Positions 55,301-64,000 of a stretch of 64,000 nt of DNA are shown piece by piece. The translations under genes were made by a program, and so were the position numbers. The DNA lies in assembly GCF_001577835.2 (NCBI RefSeq), contig NC_029527.1:892809-956808 (forward strand), read 5' to 3'. The DNA is from Coturnix japonica (lineage: Eukaryota > Chordata > Aves > Galliformes > Phasianidae). How positions within the stretch are numbered: position 1 is the first letter of the stretch; each line of letters opens with the position of its first letter. The notes under the pieces were generated by a model. The model was given only the letters and a program-made list of their open reading frames with translations. It had not been told where the DNA came from and ran no database searches.

Positions 55301-57470
55301 AATGACTGCAGAAATACCCATCTAGTAATAGTAATACATTTGTATTTATTTACAAAAAAAAATGATGTATATAAGCAAAATCATTAATTTTGAAATGAAG
55401 TTTGAAATTCATTAATGTAGGGATATGGGCCTTCTTTAACCAGCGCTGGTGTTTTGTAGACATTAACAAAATTAGAATCTTTAAAACTCAAAGCAGCAAC
55501 AGAAAGAACAAGAGAGAACAGAGGGAAAGGAAGTACAAAAAAAAAAAAAAAAAAGCTTTCCAAGCAGAAAAGCTGTTAAGGGAAAAACAATATAGTGCTC
55601 TGTGAGAATGGGTGTAGATCTGTTTCCCTCTCACTCTTTAATTAGGGAAGCTTGTATGTTATGCCAGGATTCAGTGCTGAATGTCCTGGGAGAATAATGG
55701 TAATCAGCGTGAGACTGTTTCTTAAATGTTGGATTTCTGCACAAGGGATGCTTGAGACTGATTGGTTTCTACTTGCTGTCATGGGAGATCCATTTTATGA
55801 TTGAAGATCAGCATGCTGATATCCAAATGTCTTTTGTGCCCTGCCAGTCTTATATCCTGTTGAAAATTCCTGTCTTTACCAGCGTCAGAGAGATCATTGA
55901 AAATCTCTTGTTTTGGGAAGAAGAACAGGAGTACCGAGGAGCACAATGGAAAGAAAAAAGTCCATATTCTTTTGCTCAGCCACAAGAGCAGAAGTTGTTC
56001 CCCAGTGCTTCCCAGCGGGAGACATCAGTCCCGTGGGGATGACTGTTAAGATATTTTTCCTAGTCCCTTTTTTGTTTGTTTTATAAGGTGGAGCCCACAT
56101 TGCGGGGTAGGAGTCTTTTAAGGTCAATAACAAGAACCACACCCAGCCCGTAATTAGTTTGGTGAATTTATAGGGAGTGTTCGGTGTGGGGCTGTTCAGG
56201 AATTCTCAAGAGAGTGTAGGGTTGGGGCTTGGCCTCTGTGCTTTGCCTGTTTAACTTGTATCTTGCTAAACTGTCAAAGGCTGTAGTCCATTTCCACCTG
56301 CCTGTAACCTGGAGTGGTTCCACCTTGTTGCAGGAGGAGAGTTTCAGAAATGGGCCCATGTCACAAAGCCTGGCTGCAGCCAAGATGGAAATGGTTCTTT
56401 GTGACCAAGCTGTGTCCTGGTGCTTTATCTGAAGCTGTCTGACTAGTTCCTTTATCCCTATTGCTCTCTCCTTTGTATAGTCAATCATGTGTAAGACAGT
56501 ATGACCTGAAACCTGGTGGTGGTTTCATAACTCATCTATGGAGATAATTATCACAGTAAAATGTGTGTACTGACTTGTACTTTGACTCTCACTGCTGGGA
56601 CTTAATGTCACCATTCTCATACAAAGGAACTCCACGTTTCCAGTCCAGTGTTCAGCATTCGTGCATTTGCATTGTAGAGCAGCATGCTCCACTTTGAATC
56701 TTTGTGGGCATCAGAAAGATAAAGCTGGTGGGTGATATTCCTACGCAGGGTTCAGAAGGCTCCTATCATCTCAGTACCAGGTTAAAACTGCTCTTACAGA
56801 GGAGTATCATGAAAATTCCCATTAAGATCAACATTTTCTTCCTCTGAAGGAGGCGGTTGGAATCTGTTCTTAAATAGATAGCTGCAGTCTGTTTTAAGAT
56901 CACTGATTTGCAGCGTTCCATAAAGGAAGATTTTAGTTTTTGTTGGCCTAGCAACCTAGTTATGTGTCACATCTTTTCAGGAGTGTGTTTCTGGAAGTTG
57001 ATCCCAGACACCCAGGTATGGTGGAGGATTGGCTGTGTGAGCATCCTGACTTGCTCCTCACCCTTCATGCTGTTCACAAGGACTTTTGTGGCAAGTAAGT
57101 CTGTTTTACATTCAGATTTTACTTTGAGTATATGACTGTGTCCCATATAAATTAGATCCCTGCAGCCTGATATATTGAATGAAACTCAGCAAGAGAAAGT
57201 CAGCAGCTGAAGCCAACCTTTAACAAACCAGGGACTCTTTTCAACTGTCTGAACTTTATTATATCATGAGATAATCTTTTCTGAGTCAGAGATTCTGGCA
57301 CAGGTGAGCATTTCTGGTGGGGTGACTAGCTCTGATGAAATTACTGCCATTGGTAAGTTGCTGCCTTTATATGATAGAGGTAGAACTGTGTTCACCCTAG
57401 CAAGACTTAAAACTGCTTATTTTTCTCCCACAGGCCTAGGTTTCTGCACATCCAAAAGCAAAGCAGATGA
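32131..57470 (+). CDS. HEMK1: HEMK1, mitochondrial release-factor glutamine N5-methyltransferase (whole coding span)
   Basis: Ten coding exons (32131-32385, 32840-32931, 33662-33755, 48193-48342, 50290-50354, 53107-53156, 54034-54139, 55117-55212, 56981-57094, 57434-57470) give 1059 nt, 352 residues (human about 338), with every splice phase consistent. HemK/PrmC enzymes use S-adenosylmethionine to methylate the Gln of the GGQ motif in class I release factors; HEMK1 acts on mitochondrial release factor. Visible: an Arg/Ser-rich, acid-poor N-terminus suited to mitochondrial import; the PrmC-type N-domain ([34 protein letters not shown]); SAM motif I EIGCGSG (about 179-185); [11 protein letters not shown] (motif II); and the catalytic NPPY at about 253-256, the hallmark of amide-nitrogen methylation. 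The C-terminal FLEVDPRHP and DFCGKPRFLHI blocks match human. The gene looks intact and functional. Confidence 0.96.
32840..32931 (+). CDS. HEMK1: HEMK1 coding exon 2
   Basis: 92 nt from acceptor TGTCTTCAG to donor AAAG|GTAGGA, encoding [20 protein letters not shown] and [10 protein letters not shown]. It corresponds to human FQSLRPALWTQPLTSQQLQC IRELSSRRLQ. Phase 2 leaves AG for the Arg completed in the next exon. Confidence 0.92.
33140..33335 (-). repeat. Old CR1 LINE fragment in HEMK1 intron 3 (antisense)
   Basis: AATCCCTTAATCATCTTAAT GGCCCTGTGTTAGATTTGCT CCAGTACATCCATGTCTTTC, then CAGCACTGGACACAAAGGG corresponds to the CR1 antisense pattern TGATCATCTTTGTGGCCCTC CTCTGGACCCGCTCCA ... CTGGACGCAGTACT. 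Confidence 0.8.
33662..33755 (+). CDS. HEMK1: HEMK1 coding exon 3: end of N-domain
   Basis: 94 nt after CTGACACAG, encoding [31 protein letters not shown], then the donor GAG|GTATGA in phase 0. The IPRPETE signature is typical of HemK/PrmC enzymes and sits near the cofactor pocket. The intron that follows is 14.4 kb. Confidence 0.95.
34297..34326. repeat. (AT)n microsatellite
   Basis: About fifteen AT units embedded in a longer A/T-only stretch (about 34290-34350) that can form cruciform structures. Confidence 0.95.
34655..35045 (+). repeat. CR1 LINE fragment (sense)
   Basis: ATGGCCAGCTGGTCAAAAGA GGTGATTCTTCC, CTTGAATACTCAGTGCAGTT TGG and TTAGGGAAAATTTCCTTACC follow the CR1 3' order; the end reads ATCTTTGTGGGTGCCTTCCA GCTGACCTATGGT. 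Confidence 0.8.
39223..39260. repeat. Poly-T tract
   Basis: Near-continuous T run of about 38 bases. No recognisable SINE or retrocopy body was found beside it. Confidence 0.95.
40125..40400 (-). repeat. Ancient CR1/L3-like LINE fragment (antisense)
   Basis: CTAACCTCCACAACATCATC TGACAGTGAATTGTTCTAAA then GTGGGAAAAACATTTCCTTT GTTT and GAGCTCTTACTTTGTGCAG follow the pattern of old amniote L3/CR1 3' sequences. It is highly diverged. Confidence 0.55.
41480..41735 (+). repeat. Ancient CR1/L3-like LINE fragment (sense)
   Basis: GAAAGACTATTTAGCTCACC AAAGATAAGCTTGAGGGTTA ATTACCTGG, then AGAGTGTAATTAACTACTGA AACAG resembles the L3/CR1 pattern of CTGTTTAGCTTATCAAAGAG AAG ... GGTGATTAACCATTGGAAC. Opposite orientation to the copy 1.1 kb upstream. 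Confidence 0.6.
48193..48342 (+). CDS. HEMK1: HEMK1 coding exon 4: SAM-binding motif I
   Basis: Fifty codons between CGTTTTCTTAG and CAG|GTGAAC. They encode [15 protein letters not shown], then [17 protein letters not shown]. The glycine-rich EIGCGSG loop is the class I methyltransferase cofactor site. Splicing is phase 0 on both sides. Confidence 0.95.
50290..50354 (+). CDS. HEMK1: HEMK1 coding exon 5: motif II
   Basis: 65 nt after TGTCCCAG, encoding [19 protein letters not shown] and IH plus two bases of Arg. The acidic VDKE at the end of strand 2 normally contacts the ribose of SAM. Human: SRVIAVDKREAAISLTHEN. Confidence 0.94.
52310..52357 (+). mobile_element. hAT (Charlie-like) terminal fragment in HEMK1 intron 5
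   Basis: GTGCAGCCCAGGCAAGGCAA AATGTTGGACACCCATGG is a second copy of the hAT-like end seen at 7.2 kb. Only the end is recognisable. Confidence 0.5.
53107..53156 (+). CDS. HEMK1: HEMK1 coding exon 6
   Basis: Fifty nt between CTTTACAG and TATG|GTAACT, encoding [16 protein letters not shown] with split codons at both ends (phases 2 and 1). Human reads LRLQDRIWIIHLDMTS. Too short to stand out alone, but phase and similarity agree. Confidence 0.9.
54034..54139 (+). CDS. HEMK1: HEMK1 coding exon 7: catalytic NPPY
   Basis: 106 nt after TTCTTCTTTAG, encoding [20 protein letters not shown] then [16 protein letters not shown]. The NPPY motif binds the planar amide of the substrate glutamine. Donor CTCCG|GTAATC, phase 2. 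Confidence 0.95.
55117..55212 (+). CDS. HEMK1: HEMK1 coding exon 8
   Basis: 96 nt between CCAACCTCTAG and TGG|GTGAGT, encoding [31 protein letters not shown]. The pattern YEDxxALDGGxxG is a conserved HemK/PrmC block following NPPY. Confidence 0.94.
55537..55554. repeat. Poly-A tract
   Basis: Eighteen consecutive A residues after an AGAGA-rich stretch in HEMK1 intron 8. No element body was identified. Confidence 0.9.
56981..57094 (+). CDS. HEMK1: HEMK1 coding exon 9
   Basis: 114 nt between ATCTTTTCAG and GCAA|GTAAGT, encoding [20 protein letters not shown] and [17 protein letters not shown]. It corresponds to human [20 protein letters not shown]. Confidence 0.94.
57434..57470 (+). CDS. HEMK1: HEMK1 coding exon 10: C-terminus and stop
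   Basis: 37 nt after TTCTCCCACAG, encoding [11 protein letters not shown] and TGA at 57468-57470. Human ends PRFLHIRRSGP, so the C-terminus is full length. Confidence 0.92.
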
Positions 57471-58413
57471 CAACTGTACCAGAAACAACATCCTTTCTTG
57501 CAGTAAGCTTTTTTGCTGGTGAGCCCGTCTTGAATAGCTTGATGAAAGCTGCGTGACAAAAGACATCTCCATTTTCTGGTTTATGACTTCTCCATGCAGT
57601 GACAGACCCCTCACTTCCAATACAGATTTAATCTACAGTTGCAAAGGATCACAAGAGTGTTTGGAAGTGTTTAACCTTCCTCAGGGAACTTCGTGAACCT
57701 CACTCTGTTCAAGTGACTCATTAAGCTCAGGACCAAATGAGGAAGAGTTCACAGCTCCAGATATTTCCTTGCTGTGATAGCAAATTTCAAGGAAATATGT
57801 TAAAGATACAACTCGTCAACATGTTGTATCACTCACTTTGCCTAGAAAGAACATCACCTTTTTTTAACCTTGAGATAAAACTGAAAATGTGACCAACCTG
57901 GGTGATAATGGTCCCAACTTTGGCATATAGTATTTCATGAGTGTGCAGTTATATAGTGGGACATGACTAACTTGCACACTTCAAATTCAAGTCTCTTTTT
58001 AGGATCCTGATGCTCCAAAAGGAAAGCAGCCTTTGTTTCCTAGTACTGTTGAATGTCACTGAAGCATCATTACACAAGTTATACCATGATTGCTTAGGAC
58101 AGACAGAGTTCTGCAGCTCAGATAAAGTCATTTTGGTGATATGTGAGTTGAGGAGGATTTTGGAAGAGAACAGACAACAATCTATGGATCAATTAGCCCC
58201 TTCCTTTGGAATATACTTGTTTGGACTAGAAGGGAAAGCCTTTTATTTAGGTAGTTAAGGACCACAACTGGGAAAGCACCTCTCCCTGACATACTTTCAC
58301 TCCATATTTGTGGTTGTATAGAGTCAGTTGAGAGGAAGGAGCTCTTGGTGTTGGTTAAAATTATCTGAATCTACAGCACCTGATACTTTATGGATGCTGC
58401 CAGAAACAATAAA
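57471..58413 (+). other. HEMK1: Probable HEMK1 3'UTR with polyadenylation signal
   Basis: The first AATAAA I found after the stop is at 58408-58413, and a second is at 58507-58512. No other exon is evident in between. The assignment is positional. Confidence 0.5.
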
Positions 58414-58513
58414 ACCATCATAAGAAAGGTAGTGTTGTATGTAGGTTAAATTGAGTCTTATAAGAAATGCTTTACAACTGAGTTTTCAAACATGCCAGCT
58501 GTTCTGAATAAAT

Positions 58514-59150
58514 ATCTGGGATCTTCAAATTGCTTCTGATAGTAATACTAATGCTTAACTTCCAGGTAGGGATTTGGATTGTAAGACTTTACAAAGAAGG
58601 CCAGAATCACTGCTTCAGTTTCAGAGAAATCAAAAAGGTGAGGGGAAAAAAAGTTATACAGAATTTGACAACAGGATAAGTCTTAAGTAAGATCCAGTCT
58701 CTTGGTACCCACGGGATTAGCTGAGGTCCATTTCTTTGTTGGGGAAGGATGACTTAGGGCTGCCTGAAACATCTTTGTAAGCTTTGTACATGAAATTATG
58801 AGCCCTCGTTGGACTGTGCTACCTGCTGTGGTTTAGCACAGTAGAGCAAATGGATGGAAAGTGAGGAAAAAAGGTTCAGTTAGAGTGTACTTAATCATAG
58901 GTTTGGAAATCAAGTTCCAGCCCAGCTGATTCTGGCAGCAGTGAGTACAGATTGTGGTCAGAAATGTACTGTGGTGGTTTGTTTGTTTGTAGTAAATAGT
59001 AACAATAACATCTTAGCGTCTTTAGCTGAGTTTCTCAGGCTTAGGCCTTTAAATTTGGTTTCTGAAATGTTTTGTCTGAGAGTTGACAGTATTTATGAAA
59101 CACAGAGCTAACAAACACAGTGTACATCTGCAGGATACTTTAGAAGCTGG
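58514..59150. other. Non-coding interval downstream of HEMK1
   Basis: AT-rich intergenic sequence without a recognised exon or repeat. Confidence 0.5.
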
Positions 59151-59154
59151 GTGA

Positions 59155-59312
59155 TACGTTGCCCAGTCCCTGAATGCCTTCAAGACCAGGCTGGATGTGG
59201 CTCTGGACAGCCTGGTCTGGTGGTTGGCAACCCTGCCTGTGGTGTGAGGGTTGAAACTGGATGATCTTTGAGGTCCTTTTCAACCCAGGCCATTCTATAG
59301 TTCTATGATATC
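59155..59312 (+). repeat. CR1 LINE 3' end (sense)
   Basis: AATGCCTTCAAGACCAGGCT GGATGTGGCTCTGGACAGCC TGGTCTGGTGGTTGGCAACC CTGCC, then GGTTGAAACTGGATGATCTT TGAGGTCC and CATTCTATAGTTCTATGATA is a near-consensus CR1 3' terminus, including the ATTCTATG terminal repeat. Relatively young. Confidence 0.95.
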
Positions 59313-62300
59313 AGGGCACTAAAGAGCATCATGTTGCATTTTTGTAGGGGAAGGCTGGTTCCTGCAGCAGGCTGTGAAGGAAGCTGCCCCTCTGTGAACA
59401 CTGCTGGCTGAGCTGCAGGATGCAGCCACCTTTTGTCAGAGCAAGCACTTGTTAGAGCTCTGAGCTCTTCTTCTGAGAGGTGGACTCTTGGTCTAATCCA
59501 GTTGGGCAAGTGTTAAATTCCTATATTTATAGCAAAACCAATAACAAACATGCTTGTATTTCTCTGGGCTTGCACTGCATAGTGGTTACACGTCAGGATA
59601 ATCACATGGTGTTGCTGACCTTCTCATAAAGACAAGAATGAAGAAAAATTGTTCTTCCTCCCAAGGGGCGGGATTTGTCAGACCCGCATCTGAGGGAATG
59701 TGCTGCTGTAGTACAACGTGTTCTTCACTGCTTTGCACACATTGGCCTGGGCTCCTTTTGGTACAGAAGCTCTGCGAAGCTCTTTGGATGTGGTAGCTGC
59801 GAGAACCTCAGATACTCCCAGAGCCCTCACTAAAGCACTGACTGTGTCTGTGAGCATAAGGCTGTGCTGATGCCAGCAATCTCCTGTGCACGTCAGCTCT
59901 CTGCAGCCGTGCAGCTGCTCCCCTGAGCCTCAGAAAGGCTGATGCTTTACATAATCGCTATCAAAATGCATTTAATTTTCTGGCATCTCAGTGGGTCTTT
60001 GGAACTGTATTGAAACGGCAATTTGTTTCTGAAGTGATGCTTTCAGAGAAGCCTTGTTTTCCTACAGGACCTTGATGAGTGTGGTTCAGGTGTGTATTTC
60101 TGGAGAGTGACCTGGTACAAAGTGCCTACCCAGACCTTGCTGGCCTTCTGAGCTGGGGACAGGCAAAGCTCGGTGTGTGGCAGAGCCCTGCAGATGGTGC
60201 TGTGTTCCCAGCCTGCTGTGTCTGTGGGGAGCAGGTTTCCTGTGTGCTCTCAATGTGGCAGAGTGCAGCCCCCCACCCCACAGTGGACTCAATGGATATG
60301 GCTGCAAAGTGGGGCTTTAACTCCATTCCTGTGCTGAGGTACAGGCCTAGTGTAGGGAGGCTGGGAGGGGTCCTTGTGACTGTGATACAGGAGTTGTAAC
60401 TGTGCTGGTTATGGGAGGCCTGAATCTCCCTCAGGGCTGCACTGATCCATAGCTTTTGACAGTCTGTTTTTGCTCTGGTGTAACTTCCAAGTATACATCC
60501 TGAATTACAACTGCCACCCCTGCTTTTGTGTTCCATTCAGAGTGTGGGGTGAAAGGGACTTCCTAAGAGCCTCAGAGAGTCTAAGACATATGCAGCAGGG
60601 ATGAGACCCCTTTCCAGGTGCAGAGCTGGCAAAATGCAGAGGGACTCAGCAAAGGTGGCACAGGAATCCTCTGGGGAGCCAGGTGACTGAATGTGTGCAG
60701 GGTACTGGCCAGCACCCAGTTCTGTGATGCAGGGTCATAGAGTACAATGGACTGGATGAGAGTTCATCAGTCATCTAGCATAATTTCCCTGTCCAAGTAA
60801 GGATCAGCTTGGCTTACATCATTCACGTTTACCTAACTTGACCTATAAGGCTTCTGATGATGACTGGGATTTTTGCACACAGTCTGTTCTGATGCTTCTC
60901 TGTGCTTACAGCAGGAAAGTACCTTAGTACCTAGTTGTCCTTGCTTTCATAGAAGCTGGGTGCTATTCTTGTCTCGAGGTGTAGAATTTGCTCTTTCCTC
61001 ACAGCAGCTTCCCTGTATTAGCCTGTTCCCTTACAGTCCTTATTTCTGAGGAAAGACCAACATAATGTTTCTGTGGATCGCTTTCTCACCCTTCTTTCCC
61101 TGCTGGAAATGGAGGCAGAGCATGCTGAAGGATAGTGTGCTTCAAACATGGTGCAGGGAGGTGTTTGTGCTTGTGGTGATTGAAATAACAGAGCTGCTAC
61201 AGCTTCTGTTATTGTGGGGAGAAGTTATTTCCCAAGCAGTGGAGACCAGGCCAAAACTTGCATTAATGTTTTGTTTGTCTGGGCAAGTTTTCAAAAGCTG
61301 TATTTAAAGTTTTAGTTTAGAAACTTGTTTTCTTCTGCTCAGGGTTGCATCCAGAGGGACAAACACCCAGCGGGAGAAGTCTTCTCTCTCACAATTGAGA
61401 TGATGATGAGATTCCAAGAGAGACTTTATCAAGTTCCTTCAGCCAATTGCCTTTTTCATGGATGTTTTGATGTGCTTTTAGTGAAGCGTGTGGGCTTTCA
61501 GATGTTCCCCTTCCCTGTGGAGGGTCACCTCACAGCTTTTCTCTGCTGCTTTTGCCTGGCAGCTGCTTGCAAGGCTCAGCATGATTTGTACAGTGCCTGG
61601 TGAGTACAGCGAGTTATTTAGATAGCACTATCCCTTTGCACCGGGTTCGTAGCCAAATCGCACTTGTCATTCAGTTGCTGAGGTTTGGGACAGGTTGCAT
61701 AAGCTACTGTAACATCAGGGATGTTCAAACAGCATGCAGTAGTTACAGAATCAGGCCTGTAACCAGCTCTCTCTTGCCTTGCAGTTGCCTCTTTGAGCCA
61801 GTTGGGCTTAGGATGACAAGCCCAGGGTTCAGATCCTGCACCTAACTTGTTCCCAGCATTTGCATTGAAGACTGAAGAGCTTCTGTAATTATGCCTGTGA
61901 GCAGGAGGTGGTGCCTTGCAGGATGCTGATCTGTGTGGTCTTTGTCCCTTGCCATTCTGGTCTCACCCATTACTACCATGGTGGACAAGCCTTCTGAGGG
62001 CAGAGTAAATGTATAAGCAGTTTGCCAGATTGCCTGTTCACTTGGGTTTGGGTTTTTGATCCCTTCTGGAGACAGTATGTATGGGTAGTGTCAGACTTCA
62101 GGTAGAAATAATGGAGAAGAATGGAGCAGGCTGAGGAGCATGCTTGAAGTGAGTGGTGAGATCACACTGACCTGTGTGCTCCATGCACACTGCTCCAGAA
62201 CTGGACCTGTGCTCAGAGCTTTGCGCAAAATGCTGTGTGCAAATGTACTGGAACACTTGCAAAATCAGCTGTATTTAAGGGATTGTCTCTTTGACTGAAC

Positions 62301-64000
62301 TGCTTTAAACTGCTTTCTCTCATACCTGAAGAAAGAGAAATCCACGTGCTGGAGAATTTCAGTGTAGGGACATAAGAGAGTTCTGCCTCAGAATATTTTA
62401 TGAGGCCCTCATATAGTGGGTGTGAAGTAGTCGGTTACTGTAGAAAGCTCTGACTGTCCTGTGGTACTCACCTCAATCATACCCAGGCAGAGAATGAGCC
62501 AACAGCACTGTGCTGCAGTAAGATAAGTCGGGTTTGTTTTGCTTATTTTCAGTGATGCTCGTGCAAAACCAAAGGATGTGGGAGTAAGTCAAAGTACCAC
62601 TGCTAGATTTTCCACAAGTGCATCTCTGAGCACAGTGAGAGCATGACCCAGGCAAACCAACCGACAACAGAGTGATGAGAAAGTTAGGTCTGCATCCTGT
62701 TCACAGCAGCCAGTGGTGCTTTTGCAGTACAGGAGGATGAAATACATCGTTGCTGCAGTGCTGCCACACGTTGTGGTCTCCATGGTTTGCCTACTGTACA
62801 TGGTTCACATCAGAACTGTAGTGTTAAATAGCAGCTCCCTACCTCTAAAGGTCTTTGTCTTCATCTTTTTCTTTTACAGTTTTTCATTTTTCAGCAAACC
62901 TGAAAAGTCACTTTTCTTTGTCTTGCATGCTCATACAATCTCATTGAGAATGGGCATCAACAAGAAACTAGTTTCAGTTGCAGTGCTATGACCATAAGCG
63001 TGGCTACATGAGCAGAGTTATAGCAGGGTGTAAAGCCTTTGAACAAGCATGCAAACAAACCGATGCCTGGGGAGGAAAGTACCTCATCCCTATTAAGTAC
63101 CTGATCTGGTTTCAGCTTGTTGAAGTAGTCTCAGCCTTCATTCTTTCTTCTGTGACAGCTGAGGTATTTAGAGATCATCCTGCCCATGGCACGAGGCATC
63201 AGGAAACGGGTTTTCATCTCTCAGGCTGGAGCTGCAGCATGGCAAAGAATCTGCAGTATGGCAAAGAAGAGTCAGCCTTCCAAACATCCAGGGCCAATGC
63301 AGATGGTATAGGGAAAGAGCTCAGCTGTTCTTAATGATGCTTCTGTCAACCTCACTGGACTTGTTTCTCACTTCACTGAGTGAAGCAGTTCACTTGAGAG
63401 TTGGAAGCAGTTATTGCTATTCCCTTCTCTTTGCATGAAGAAAAGATGGGCGAATGCAGCCTGAGAAGTGTTTGATTTGAAGAGCCTCAACCTTGAGATG
63501 TAGCATGAGGGCAATTTTCAGTGTGTGCTACAGCATAGGCACTGTGGGGCACAGTGTGCTATCGAGCATCTGCTGCAGTGGAGTCCTGGAGTCCTGAACC
63601 TAGCAGCCTGAGCTGCTACAAAAGCAGCCTTGCCCAGCAGAGTGCCTTCTGATTGCAAAATCCTCACTGTTGGTCTGAAATACACATAAGTTTGTGTTGG
63701 GCTTTGATGATCCAGCTGTAAATCCAGAGTAGGCAGCTGAAGTCTGATCTCAGTGAAGTTGCCCTGCATGTTCCAGCTGGGCTGAAGTTGGCCCACCTGG
63801 TGCTATGCAGTATTTGTGTTCCATGAAACAAGGGTCCCCTCATCAATCTGAGCCTTTCCAGGGACTTGAGGTTGTTAAGCTGGTAAGACTTTTCTCCTTT
63901 TCCACCACCACTCATCGAGGATGACCTTCTCACCACCCCTTTTGACTTTGAGCCTGTTGCTTCTCTCAAGTCCTCCTCTAATCCTTTGCAAGCCAAGCAC
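59313..64000. other. Intergenic interval to the window end, no gene accepted
   Basis: By human synteny CISH (minus strand) would be expected next, but no SOCS-box or SH2 coding sequence is present here. A weak CR1-like antisense scrap lies near 60.73-60.81 kb. The last 115 bases contain an open frame discussed as a possible exon. Nothing else is supportable. Confidence 0.5.

Noticed and set aside
61785-61845. GGTTCAGATCC, resembling a tRNA B box
   Set aside because: No A box or cloverleaf at the right spacing; at most a tRNA-derived SINE scrap.

Overview
This is vertebrate nuclear DNA: long introns with GT/AG ends, one CpG island, and scattered CR1 LINE remnants. A Galluhop-type mariner remnant and the CR1 content point to a galliform bird, most likely chicken or a close relative. 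The gene order C3orf18 (minus) / HEMK1 (plus) matches the human 3p21.31 neighbourhood (CACNA2D2-C3orf18-HEMK1-CISH). In chicken that block would be expected on chromosome 12; this placement is knowledge-based inference, not something read from the sequence.

Layout. About 1-15.6 kb: no exon I can defend; it holds a TG microsatellite, an old CR1 copy of about 0.9 kb, a mariner remnant abutting a hAT (Charlie-like) end, further CR1 pieces and a MIR remnant. About 15.7-21.2 kb, plus strand: a compact gene with three AT-hooks, one per exon, spliced in phase 0 as in HMGA1/HMGA2. The third hook exon ends in the sequence KRPRGRPRKW, as in HMGA2. Its predicted tail has no acidic stretch. About 22-31.1 kb, minus strand: the C3orf18 orthologue, a small single-pass membrane protein with four coding exons, one only 26 nt long, plus a probable noncoding first exon in the CpG island. 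About 30.9-31.4 kb: a CpG island that acts as the likely bidirectional promoter. About 31.3-58.4 kb, plus strand: the HEMK1 orthologue, ten coding exons, 352 residues, all splice phases consistent. HEMK1 intron 4 is 14.4 kb and carries old CR1/L3-like remnants and simple repeats. About 58.5-64 kb: intergenic, with one CR1 3' end and nothing convincing as coding.

Functionally the three genes are unrelated: an architectural chromatin protein candidate, an uncharacterised membrane protein, and the mitochondrial release-factor glutamine methyltransferase. C3orf18 and HEMK1 share a divergent promoter. The HMGA-like gene and C3orf18 converge tail to tail. The best candidate for something undescribed is the HMGA-like gene.
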